Of a stretch of DNA of 64,000 nt, positions 34,310 to 43,839 are shown piece after piece (the first letter of the stretch is position 1; every line of letters starts with the position of its first letter). Origin of the DNA: Scedosporium boydii (Eukaryota > Ascomycota > Sordariomycetes > Microascales > Microascaceae); contig NJFT01000089.1 of the NCBI GenBank assembly GCA_002221725.1, forward strand, positions 1 through 64,000. The letters run 5' to 3'. Both the position numbers and the translations under genes were made by a program. Below the pieces are notes generated by a model, which searched no databases, was not told the origin of the DNA, and worked only from the letters and a program-made list of their open reading frames with translations.

Positions 34310-35098
34310 ATGCCTTCCAAGTCCCTTGCCTTCATCGGAGCCAGCAACGGGTGCGGCCACTTCGCCCTCCGGCACTCCCTCTCCGCCGGCTCCACGTGCA
34401 CGGCCCTCTGCCGCACCCCATCCCGCCTCACCGACGCTCTCTCGTCCGTCTCCTCCATCCCCCAGGACAAGCTCACCATCATCCAAGGCAACGCCCACGA
34501 CGTCGACTCCGTGGCCCGCTGCCTCATCAACCCCAACAACCCTTCTTCCCTTGTCGACCTCATCGTCTTCAGCATCGGCGGCGTCATGAGCTTTACGACC
34601 TTTGCTATCGACGACCCCAGCGTATGCGAAAAGGGTATCGATGCGGTCCTCACGGCGCTTGCCAGGTTGAGGGAAGAGGGGAAAGTCGGGCAGCCGAGGC
34701 TCGTGGTGGTTAGTACGACGGGCATTAGTGATTTTGGGAGGGATGTGCCCATTGCTCTCTTGCCGCTGTATGCGATGTTGAAGAGCCCTCACATTGATAA
34801 GAAGAGGACAGAGCAGAAGCTGAAGGTGTGCAGTGAGGTTTATACGATTATTAGGCCGAGTCTGTTGAAGAATGATGGTGAAAACGAGGACGAGGAGAAG
34901 AAGAAGGATAAGAAGAAGGATAAGAAGCAGGAACCCAAGGAGATTCGGGTTGGCATTGAGGATTTGGAAAAGGGTATTGAGAGTAAAGCGGTGGGATACA
35001 CGATTACTAGGGAGGATGTTGGGAAGTGGATTTTTGAGAATCTGGTCAACGCGCCTGGCGAGCAGTATGCGAGGAAGGCCGTCACGATTACCTACTAA
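34310..35098 (+). CDS. NAD(P)-binding Rossmann-fold protein (NmrA/SDR-like)
   Basis: A single exon of 262 residues with an A-rich leader (aaaaaacaaATG). MPSKSLAFIGASNGCGHFALR carries the GAS-x-GCG dinucleotide loop. LTIIQGNAHDVDSVARCL is the strand-3/Asp segment of atypical SDRs, followed by VDLIVFSIGGV, LVVVSTTGISDFGRDVP and a closing ITREDVGKWIFENLV, as in NAD(P)H-binding family proteins. The usual YxxxK is not evident, so it may bind cofactor as a sensor or reductase of unknown substrate. An insertion of about 25 mostly K/E/D residues (about 188-212) sits between IIRPSLLK and RVGIEDLEKG. The first ~310 bases use mostly C-ending codons, while the rest uses mostly G/T-ending codons. Confidence 0.9.
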   Translation: MPSKSLAFIGASNGCGHFALRHSLSAGSTCTALCRTPSRLTDALSSVSSIPQDKLTIIQGNAHDVDSVARCLINPNNPSSLVDLIVFSIGGVMSFTTFAIDDPSVCEKGIDAVLTALARLREEGKVGQPRLVVVSTTGISDFGRDVPIALLPLYAMLKSPHIDKKRTEQKLKVCSEVYTIIRPSLLKNDGENEDEEKKKDKKKDKKQEPKEIRVGIEDLEKGIESKAVGYTITREDVGKWIFENLVNAPGEQYARKAVTITY

Positions 35099-35956
35099 GG
35101 GGGAAGAAGAGCGATTCAGTGGTGTTTGAGGCCCCCCCCCTTTCCCCCCCTTTGTTCGGCCGTTGGGAAATGACACCGGGAGGGTGCAACAAGTTCGAAC
35201 GAGGTGAGCGAGAGAGAGGATTTATAACTCCAGGGGACGAAGCAAGGGCTAACAAGTTTATTCGTGTGAGCCTGTAATTTACATCCTTAGTAGGACAATA
35301 TTTAATTGCGTAAACCGCGTAGCGGAATTTCTCGTCTCAAAGGCCACGTCAGCATCGTGGGACGCCGCAGTAACGCGCTATTTCTTTTGTAGAAATTGAC
35401 GGAGGTGACACCTTCCACCCTCTGCCCAGTGATATGCCAATCCAGCGCACCCATGGTACTGACCCTAGTTATGCATTGAGGGCTGCCAGAGGTGTTAACA
35501 CATAGAAGGCAGAGGAGGGCTTGGCTCATAACGCAAGGAATAGCTTGTTTGAAAAATTGATCATGTCGCTTTGGTGTGAAGGCGTTAAGGATGAGACTTG
35601 CACGGTAATCCACGGACTCCACTCCCCACACAGGCTCATCCCGCAGGTGCTCTTGCGCCGGATGCTCAAATGCTATAACGAGCGTACGAAGTACTTAGGA
35701 AGAATGTCCATGCTTTTGATTGGGTCTCGTCTGCCTCTACACACACAGCTCATACACACAAACAGGCTCCAGACCTAACACGAACCAACTAAAATACCTA
35801 ACTTACAAGTATGGAAGGTGTGAGTGCCCCATCTGGCCGCGGTTGCTCTGAAATGAGCCTGGAACTAACAACGCAGCAGGACCAGGCATTGCTCAATGCT
35901 AATCTCATCGACTTGTAGCTCCATATCGAGCGACATGAGACCCCTCATCGACTTCG
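35099..35956. other. intergenic, C/G homopolymers and weak ORFs
   Basis: Long C runs occur at 35132-35155 in the 3' flank. A 109-codon minus frame (35302-35631) has no family features. Nothing else recognised. Confidence 0.4.
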
Positions 35957-36268
35957 TTACCAAGAAACAAATCTATTCTTTCTTCTTCCCAAAAGCCTCT
36001 TAACTTGCTGTGGAGTGCTCGATGACTCCGTCGGCGCATATAAGGTTGCTCCAAAGTTGAAGTTGAGCTCCAGCGTTGTTACACGCAAGATAGCATCAGT
36101 ATCCAGCTCATTCTCAGCCACACACACCATACCCGGCAGGATCTTAAACACTCCATTCTTTTCGAGACGAACACCTACGTCACCATCCATCTTGACGCCC
36201 ACTCTACCCTCCACAGGAATGCAAATTCTGTCACTATTGGCGTCGGCGGCCAGCCTCTGATACAGTAA
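35957..36268 (-). other. possible 3' exon of an unknown gene
   Basis: A frame of about 103 codons begins just after an acceptor-like gtgtag. It reads TLLYQRLAADANSDRICIPV, GVKMDGDVGVRLEKNGVFK and ILPGMVCVAENELDTDAILR. The alternating hydrophobic pattern suggests a beta-rich domain. I do not recognise it, and its upstream exons would have to overlap the NLR remnant on the other strand. Confidence 0.28.
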
Positions 36269-37452
36269 CGTCTACACTTTCGCACCTCAAGGGACTGCTT
36301 TAGAACCAAGCCTACGACGATCTCAAAAATGAGGAGCCGAAGCTAATGGACAAATACGAGACTCTCCTGTCAGGCGAGCTCGGCGAAGCAACTCGAATGC
36401 ATCGGACGCTACGACCTAAGAGAATGCTATTGAACAAACAAACTCGGAGACAATCCGGACGCAAATGCTTCACCTTGTCCAGACCGTGCTGAGGAAGACG
36501 GAGGGAGGCCGCTATGAAGCATGATATCCGGGAGAAGATGCGTGTCGTGTCTTTGGTAAGGGGGTTAATAGACACGGCAGTCAGGTCCGCTCCAGAAGCT
36601 GCCGTTGCCTGTGCTGGCGTTTGCTTTGCCATACAGGTGAGTTAAGTTTCTCCAAGGGTTGCAATTTTCTCTGCTAACCCACCCGGAGATACTCGAGAAC
36701 CCCCTAAGCGAGGCAGGTGCTAATCGCGATGGGATTACCTACATCATCTCGAGGACGGACTGGTACGGGAACTTGTCAAGTCTTCTTCTTCTCGAGGAGC
36801 ACCAAGCTCACGGAGAACCTCTGGACTAAAAGGCGAGCTTGAAAAACATATCATTGGCCTTTACAAATCGCTTTTCTCCTACCAGATGCAAAGCCTTTGC
36901 TCGTATTACCAAAACCGGGGCGTCGTCCTTTTACGGGATATGGTCAACTTTGATAACTGGGACGACGCTTTAAAATCTATCAAGGACACCGAGAAGGCTG
37001 CGTGGCAGGAATTGAATGCTTTTAATACCCTGGGAATCATGTCTCACCTCGAAGGCATTCTTGCAGATGTAGAGGTCTGGGAAGCAAAGCTTGACAAAAT
37101 CCATCAGGCCATCGGGACCAGACTACGATACAGAGAGAGATGAGACAGGAAGAGAGGGAAATGCAACAAGGCGAGGAGAACAACGGATGGCGGAGGGAAT
37201 TGTGCGCTACCAACCCCCGTGATGATAGAGAGCGTATCAATGATACTAAAGGAGGGCTTTTTCTTGACGCGTCCAACTGGATCCTCGATCACGAGGAGCT
37301 CTCGAAGCCCGTGGCGTCGGGGTCGAGCGCCAACACTATCAAGATCTGGGATGCAGCCACGGGTGAAGAGGTGCGCGCGTTCGAGGTTAGCACCACACTA
37401 TATTATATTTCATTTAACTCTACCTCCTCACGCCTTCCTACTGATGTCGGTA

Positions 37453-39464
37453 AGTCAAAGGACCCCCTTTTGGTCCACCCCCTCATTTGGTCCACCCCAA
37501 AATCCATACCCGCCAATCTACCCACTCATCAAGAACACCTATTTCAACCTACTTTCAAGCTACCATAATATATAAACCTGTCTCACTAGTACTTTCCATA
37601 TCGCTGGATTCATATATATTATTATTAACTTCTTCTACTTCTATTTAAGCCCTCTAGATATCCTCAATATTTGCAAACTTTAAATTTAGACTTAAATTAA
37701 CCTTCTTCTATTTTATTAGCCTTATAGCTTTAAGCTAACTTTCTAGAAACTTAATCTTCTACTAGGTAGTAGCTAGCTTAAATAACTTTTTCTTAAAAGC
37801 TTTATAGATCTTTTTAAATAGTAGCTACTATATAATAGTATATTAATTAATAATATTAGATTAATATAGCTAATCTTATAGGTCCTTTGCTTTTTTTAGA
37901 GTTAACTAGATTATTATAGATAAATTAGATATCTAATCTAAATTAGGAATAGCTTTATTAGCTTCCTAAGGGGTCCTAGTTTCTTCCTAGAGAGCTTATC
38001 TTAGTTATTAAACTATATTTAAGCTAAGGAGAAGCTTAGCTATACTTATTAGCTAAAGGCTAATAGCTTTCTACCTACTTCTAATATTTTTACTAATTAG
38101 ACTAGCTATATAGGCCTTTTTATAGTAGGAGAAAAAGTTTTACTTTCTAATTATTAAAGAATTAATTATTTATAATAGGAATCTAAGCTTTTTTTAGTAA
38201 GTAGTTTTTAGAGGACTAAAAATAAATAGATCTAATAATTATAAGATATATAAGGTATATAGAAGTAAGAAAAGAAAGTAGATTTAATATTAGAAGTATA
38301 GATATATAAAATCTATAGTTATATAGTGTAAGGATATACCTAGAAGTGGCTAGATTCCGCCGCGATTAAGAGGGTTCTTAAGTGAATGTAAGGGGCAGTT
38401 CTAGCCATGTGGCGCTGGAACTGACGGATCTTTTAGTCTATTGGGCTAATTGTCACCCCTTGCAATTATCTTATATATAGCTTTTATAGCTATCTATAAT
38501 TAAGAGATAATATTTATTAGAGTCTATTAGCTATATAAATAAAATAAAGACCTTTTTAAGCTACTTAACTACTATAGTATTAGTAATCTATTTATTATTA
38601 GTTACTATAAACTACTAGTCTTTATATAATATTAAATTAAATAGAAACTATTATTATTAGATTATTTTTCCTTTAAAAATAACTAGATAAAGAAGAAAGT
38701 AGCTAGTAGCTAAGATATACTTAATAAAGGAAGTCTAAGTCTAGGATCTTAGCTATTTCTTATAAATAATATATTTCTAGGTACTTTTAAATATAAAACT
38801 ATTAGCTCCTTTACCTTCTAAGATACTTACTTTATTTATATTATACTAATTAGCTAATTTAATCTTCTAAATATCTAAGAGTTAGAAGTAATAGAACTAG
38901 TAGTAGATTATTTAAACTATAGCTTTATTAATATATTTAAAATTAATAGATTTACTTCTCTAAGTCTTAATAGATAAATTCCTTTTAAGGAATAACTATA
39001 TCTACTTCTTTCTAAGTAGCTAGGTATCTCTTTAGGCTTATAAGATCCTCTTAGTAAATTCCTTAACTTGTAAGTAGGTTAGAGGAAGTCCTAGAGTAGT
39101 CTAGGTAAGAATCTATAAAGTAAGGAGGCTTTCCTAGGTCTAACTAAGTCTCTAGAAGCTAGAGAAAGCTTCTTTTCTTAGCTGATAGCTTTATATTTGA
39201 TTATATAGTATAGACTTTAGAATCTCCTATTTTTTAACTGCCTTATGGAATGAGAGACTATTTGCAATGTTATCGAGGGCTATTTATAGGTCCTCTTCAG
39301 TATAGTCATTGCCTATACCTGAGAGAAGTTACATTTCAAGTTTGGAAAAGATGTAAGTTAAAATAGGTAAGAAATGAAGGTTTTAGTTGTGATGGTTGAA
39401 ATGGCGGTGAGGGATTTTGGGGTGGACCAAATGAGGGGGTGGACCAAAAGGGGGTCCTTTGACT
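37453..39464. mobile_element. Fot1/pogo-like DNA transposon remnant, heavily RIP-mutated
   Basis: Perfect terminal inverted repeats of about 53 bp start AGTCAAAGGACCCCC and contain two GGTCCACCCC units. A TA target duplication lies at 37451-37452 and 39465-39466. The AGTC start, TA target and 2.0-kb length fit the Fot1/pogo branch of Tc1/mariner. The interior is TpA-rich with no usable ORF, as expected after RIP. Removing the element and one TA restores the WD-repeat reading frame of the host gene. Confidence 0.85.
38327..38464. repeat. GC-normal island inside the RIP-mutated element
   Basis: 138 bp of ordinary composition bounded by TGTAAGG and CCTTGCA, near-inverted TG...CA ends, within saturated A/T sequence. 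It looks like a later small insertion, but no target duplication was found. Confidence 0.45.
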
Positions 39465-39560
39465 TACTATATATTTGGATGGTGTCTCAAACATTTCTAC
39501 GGATACTGAAGAAATAGAACACAAAAGAGGGAACCGAAGATCCCAAAGCGCTAGAGCTTA

Positions 39561-40260
39561 GCCGATAATCCACATCTGGAAATCCCTGGGCCCCTCGCGT
39601 TCTGAACATCGTCCACTGTGATGACAATCTTGGCGAATCCTGTCAAAGTACTCTTGCCTCACATTGTCATTCCGAGAGCATCTACATAAGCAAGGGCAGG
39701 CAACAAGACAGAGGATGGAGTACAATTATCCCTAGTAGGTATCGATGCTAGCTAGGGAGGCTAAAATGTCTGTATCCATGTGAAAATGCTGCACTCGGCT
39801 TCAAGTCCCGGATTCCCTTTGACGATATTGATGTGCGCACCCAGTCTTCATATTCGTGCGCTGTGGTCAATGACTCGAATGGATAGGGGCTCCCCTAAGC
39901 TAAACGCAGTTTAATGTTGGTATTTTTACTCTCATCCCTCTACCCTGGGTCCGATTAAACTAACCGGCTCTTGATAAAGCACACAGCCCTTCCTCTCAAC
40001 AATGCCGCGCCGGGACGGGTATATCTACCACCATTTCCAAAGAAACATGTCCCAATCTAATCATCAGTACAATGTGACCCTGAAATACCCTACCCAACTT
40101 TCAAATGCAGTCCAGATGACCGACCCCCGAAATCCAACAGCAAAGTTCTAGAAAGAAAGAAGAAACCTAGTGAAGAAAACAGGGAATGCAAATACGTCAG
40201 AAAACGAACAGAAAACCTAGATGGAATTCCTCTGTTTGGTTCGATCCAACTCCCACAGAG
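39561..40260. other. intergenic between NLR remnant and lysophospholipase
   Basis: About 700 bp. It may include decayed 3' sequence of the NLR gene, but no WD repeat can be traced. No ORF supported. Confidence 0.4.
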
Positions 40261-42159
40261 TTACGACCCGAAAACAAGCCAAGTAGCAGCAGCCACAACA
40301 AGCCACAGAGCGCCGGACGCACTAGCCCTCACACCGAACGATTCAGTATCCACATTAAGCAGGAGTCCAGGCTCATAAGAGGACACCTTGGTGGTGTCGA
40401 GATTTCCGTTCCAGCAGTAGCGGCTAAAACAGTCTTTACATGCCTGCGGGGCCTCAGTGCCAGTCCGGTCGAAGCTGCGGCTGAGGATGGCACAGGCGAC
40501 GCAGGTTGGCCACTGGTTATCCAAAGTTCCATTTCCTCGCGTGGCGATGTCGAAGCCGTTGCGGATGATGGTATTTCGCTCCTCGATCGTGTACGTCGAG
40601 GTGAAGGTAGACATGTTGGAGAAGCCGGAGACAGGTGTATTGGGGATGTATACAATCAAAGGTGGGACTATCGAATCGGAATCGGACGAGAAGTTTGCAA
40701 CAGAACAGCCAAAGAATGTAGGTTGCTGGTTAAGCTTTAGGTTGATGAAGGTGTTGTCATCGGGAATAGCAGGGAATTGGGTGCCATTCGCAATAGGTTC
40801 CAAGGAGCGATTGTATGTGGCACGGAGGGCAGTGCCATTGGGCCAATTATAGGTTGTATCGGCACTGGAGTCGACAGCAAAGACAACATCAACATTCCGG
40901 ATCGGTTGGATGACAGGTTGTAAAGGAATGTTCTGGAGATCCTCAGCAGCATCAACAAGGCTAAGTTCATTAGATGTGCCAATAGAGCTTAGCTGGGTAT
41001 TGTATCCCTTAAAAGGGTTTGGTGAATACTGCGCAATATCATTGCTATCTTCATCTAGTTCTGAGAAGAATGACTTAATTGGGCTGACAATCTGCTCGGG
41101 GACCTCGCTAGGGAATTCAGTAAGTAAGGCCATGTTGAAGAGAGATGACGATGTTCCCATGATAAAGCTAAGTTGATCAAAACCCCGGATGCACTTTCCA
41201 GTATCGTTGATTGAGCCGCCGTTAAAGTCGCTTCCAATATACCTCAGGGGGGCGAATGCTGCAAGGGTTGGGTCCCATGAGCCTAGCTCAAAGGCATTGA
41301 ACTCGAAAACAGTTGAGTTAAGGTTGATGATCTTAGTGTGTGGTGCACGACCGTCGGCTAGAAGAATGGGGAATGGCGTATTGCCATTCCTAAAATCATC
41401 TGAGTTGGAGATAGATGAGAAGGTATAGGCTACACCTCCATCCTGCCCGCGGAGCAGCTGGTAACTGAGGGCACGACCCCAAAAGTCTGTAATAGAAGTT
41501 TCAAATCCAGCTTTACGCTTGGATGAGACTTGGGAGAGCACATCGCCCCAGTACCTGGCAGTATCAAGAGCTCCGATTATTGTTGTTGATGGTCCCGAGA
41601 AAATAGAATCTTGGAACTGCCAAATATCCTTATCATTTTGCAATGACTCAATTGTAGTGAAGTTGTTACCAAAGATGGTTCCAACAAGCCAACCGCCACC
41701 CGACAAGCCTGTCAGATAGGTGCTCATCTGAAGAAGTCCGGCAATTCCTCCATTACCACCTGTCCGCTCATCTGCAGCAGAGATGAAACCTGCACCATTA
41801 AGGAGTGCACGATACCCGCCACCAGAGACTGCAATTGCAACCCTAGGATAGGCATCGTTCCTTTGAAGAAATGAGGTATAATCGAAATCGGCGATATTTA
41901 CACGCTTGAGGAAGTTGTCGAGTGCGGTCTGAGTTTTTTGGTTTCGAACCCCTAACCACTTTCTTTCCTCCTCTGAAAGGGATAAACCGGAGCGTATAAC
42001 TGGGCGTGACGATGGACAGTCGACAACGGCAGGCGCATAACCCCCCGATGGAGAGTCCGGAGCTGCGCGTGGGATGGCAAGGCGGTCCCTGTGTGTTGTA
42101 GTCTGACCGGATGCGGCGGATGACACAAGACCGAGGACTAACACAGTGGAGAACCACAT
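40261..42159 (-). CDS. lysophospholipase / phospholipase B, secreted and probably GPI-anchored
   Basis: A single exon of 632 residues. MWFSTVLVLGLVSSAASG is a signal peptide. The PLA2_B catalytic domain starts near CPSSRPVIRSGLSLSEEE. It has the oxyanion/arginine motif VAIAVSGGGYRALLNGAG, the nucleophile LTGLSGGGWLVGTIFGN (Ser in GLSGG), and the late Asp in VDVVFAVDSSADTTYNWPNG. A Cys-rich end (CVAC, C-x-x-C-x-x-x-C) follows, then a hydrophobic C-terminal tail after SFGVRASAS that fits a GPI signal. N-glycosylation sequons are frequent. The enzyme removes acyl chains from phospholipids and lysophospholipids at the cell surface or outside, and in many fungi helps membrane remodelling and host interaction. 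Length (600-650) is normal and no defect is seen. Confidence 0.96.
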   Translation of the reverse strand: MWFSTVLVLGLVSSAASGQTTTHRDRLAIPRAAPDSPSGGYAPAVVDCPSSRPVIRSGLSLSEEERKWLGVRNQKTQTALDNFLKRVNIADFDYTSFLQRNDAYPRVAIAVSGGGYRALLNGAGFISAADERTGGNGGIAGLLQMSTYLTGLSGGGWLVGTIFGNNFTTIESLQNDKDIWQFQDSIFSGPSTTIIGALDTARYWGDVLSQVSSKRKAGFETSITDFWGRALSYQLLRGQDGGVAYTFSSISNSDDFRNGNTPFPILLADGRAPHTKIINLNSTVFEFNAFELGSWDPTLAAFAPLRYIGSDFNGGSINDTGKCIRGFDQLSFIMGTSSSLFNMALLTEFPSEVPEQIVSPIKSFFSELDEDSNDIAQYSPNPFKGYNTQLSSIGTSNELSLVDAAEDLQNIPLQPVIQPIRNVDVVFAVDSSADTTYNWPNGTALRATYNRSLEPIANGTQFPAIPDDNTFINLKLNQQPTFFGCSVANFSSDSDSIVPPLIVYIPNTPVSGFSNMSTFTSTYTIEERNTIIRNGFDIATRGNGTLDNQWPTCVACAILSRSFDRTGTEAPQACKDCFSRYCWNGNLDTTKVSSYEPGLLLNVDTESFGVRASASGALWLVVAAATWLVFGS

Positions 42160-42527
42160 GGTGCGGGAAGTTCAAAGGTCTTGCTAAGCGAGCATCGACG
42201 AGTCGACCGCAAGAAAATAAAACCCAGTTAGTGAGCCCTTGCTTCTCGCTAAGAGGTAAGAAAGACACGGGGAGGAAAAGGAAAAAACGACGTTCAACGA
42301 ATGAATCCTGAGGCTTAGAGATGGGTGGAGCCAGTGTTGGGCTGGTGTCTGTCGCCTGTCTGTCACGGATCAGAAGCTTTAGAACCCAAGGAGGATCCAC
42401 GTCCCATCTTATAAGATTGGCAACTTTGTTTAGGAGGGATTCGAAGAGGCTTACGAGGTACTCTCATACCCTGGTCCTCCGCCCGAGAAACCAATGGCAT
42501 CGGACCCACCAGCGTTTCCTCTATTTG
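42160..42527. other. lysophospholipase upstream region
   Basis: About 370 bp containing the promoter. No other feature recognised. Confidence 0.4.
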
Positions 42528-42705
42528 GAAATCGGGCGCAAATCAGTACATCTTCATAAAGTAATACTTCCATTTGACGAAACACTTCAATATACTGAGG
42601 TATAAATAAGGCTTATTCTGATGTTCCCTTTGAACAGGGATAGGGATCAGTAGTGGAAGGTGACTACGTAGAAGGCCCCGAATTGCTAGAGGTATTAGCT
42701 GAATA
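42528..42705 (+). repeat. dispersed repeat B, copy 2
   Basis: Matches 33238-33400 with scattered substitutions and small indels and the same order of blocks (cagtacatcttc, tttgacgaaa, tgttcc, tttgaacaggg, gtgactac). It may extend to about 42840, where copy 1 cannot be followed. Confidence 0.65.
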
Positions 42706-43839
42706 TACTACTACTCCTGTTGCAAGCATCCGACTTGGAAGTAGTACCATGTACTTAGAATTACAAGTAGTATCTACACAGAATATAGAACCTACTACTT
42801 CCACTCTAAACCTCAATCAAGTCCGAGATACCATCAAGTGAGCCAATTTGCGAAGAAATTCCATGCAACAAATTGTTACCAACCCTCTCCCAACGACCGA
42901 CAGCCTCCGTAGGTAGCTTAGTTCACAAGGAACAAGTAAAATAGTACAATACATAGTACAATACATACAAAAAAAAAATATTCTGCCCAATCTACTCTTT
43001 ACATTGTTATTCAGGTGCGTGCGAGTGGGAATTGTGATAAGGCGATTCTCGATTCATGCACGTCGCAGAGAACCATCAACCAGTCGGCGAGGCATGCATG
43101 GAGGCTACGGCGGCTGCAGCAGCTTCAAGGTATGGGTATGTTCGGCCCTTCCTGCTGATACCCTGGCGATGTAGACATTCATCGACATGTCTACAGGTAC
43201 TGCAACTGCGGATCGAGCTCGATACTTCTTTACGTCGTACTTCGTCCTCTGCAGTGGTACTCCATTTCCGTGCATTGGAGTCCCCAGAAGTCATTTCGGA
43301 GCCATCCACTCACGTCGCAGAACGGTCAGACCTGAGAACAGTTCGACGGACATATTCCCGATCTCGGGTTGGAAGGATTTGGGGCTGAGCGACAGCTCCC
43401 GTTATAGGGCATGGGTTCGAGAAAGGGTGGGAGTTGCCCCTTTTTTGTCGCGAGGGTATATGCAGAGTGGGTTTGTTTCTAATTACTGAGTGGCTACGAA
43501 GTAGAGGCAAAGAAGACACCCCCAAAAAGGCAATTGCTCAACTCCAATCACATCTTCGCAATCTCAACTAGCGGGAGCGGCAATATGCCAAGAGAGCAAA
43601 CTCAGCCCAAATACGCGCCACACCCATTTTGGACGGGCGATGAAACGCACGGACACGTGGTCAGAATAATCTTTAGCGCGCCAAGTTTGCGTTTAATGCC
43701 AAAGGACACGCCAGGGGTCGCTCCAGATACGCATAACATGACCGGCCACGCTGCCTTGGGGATCCTCTGGAGTTCCGAGCTCCGCCGAAGAACATTACTC
43801 GTCTGCAGAGCGGGGAGGGATACTGGCTTTCTGAATTTG
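42706..43839. other. intergenic with poly-A run, no supported gene
   Basis: About 1.1 kb. A poly-A run lies at 42969-42979. Two opposite small frames (43056-43388 + and 43076-43309 -) exclude each other and lack motifs. Confidence 0.4.

Larger units (their letters stand above)
36307..39560 (+). pseudogene. NACHT-WD (STAND/NLR-type) gene remnant, split by a transposon
   Basis: The 5' part has the N-terminal NACHT-associated domain. QAYDDLKNEEPKLMDKYETL is followed, after a frame change, by KHDIREKMRVVSLVRGLIDT and an intron-like break (gtgagt...cggag, 36637-36691). Then come ILENPLSEAGANRDGITYII, YKSLFSYQMQSLCSYYQNRG, LLRDMVNFDNWDDALKSI and CATNPRDDRERINDTKGGL. The NACHT ATPase itself is missing: WILDHEEL runs straight into WD-repeat text SGSSANTIKIWDAATGEEVR. 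The WD part is interrupted at 37451 by a 2.0-kb element and continues at 39467 (TIYLDGVSNISTDTEEI). Several stops and frame changes precede the insertion. Intact relatives act in heterokaryon incompatibility and non-self recognition; this copy cannot make a working receptor. Confidence 0.78.

Noticed and set aside
34247..35176. 309-codon minus-strand ORF over the Rossmann-fold gene
   Set aside because: Antisense shadow: low-complexity L/N/R-rich translation, while the plus strand encodes a clear NAD(P)-binding protein.
35302..35631. 109-codon minus ORF
   Set aside because: No family features and no supporting start or exon context.
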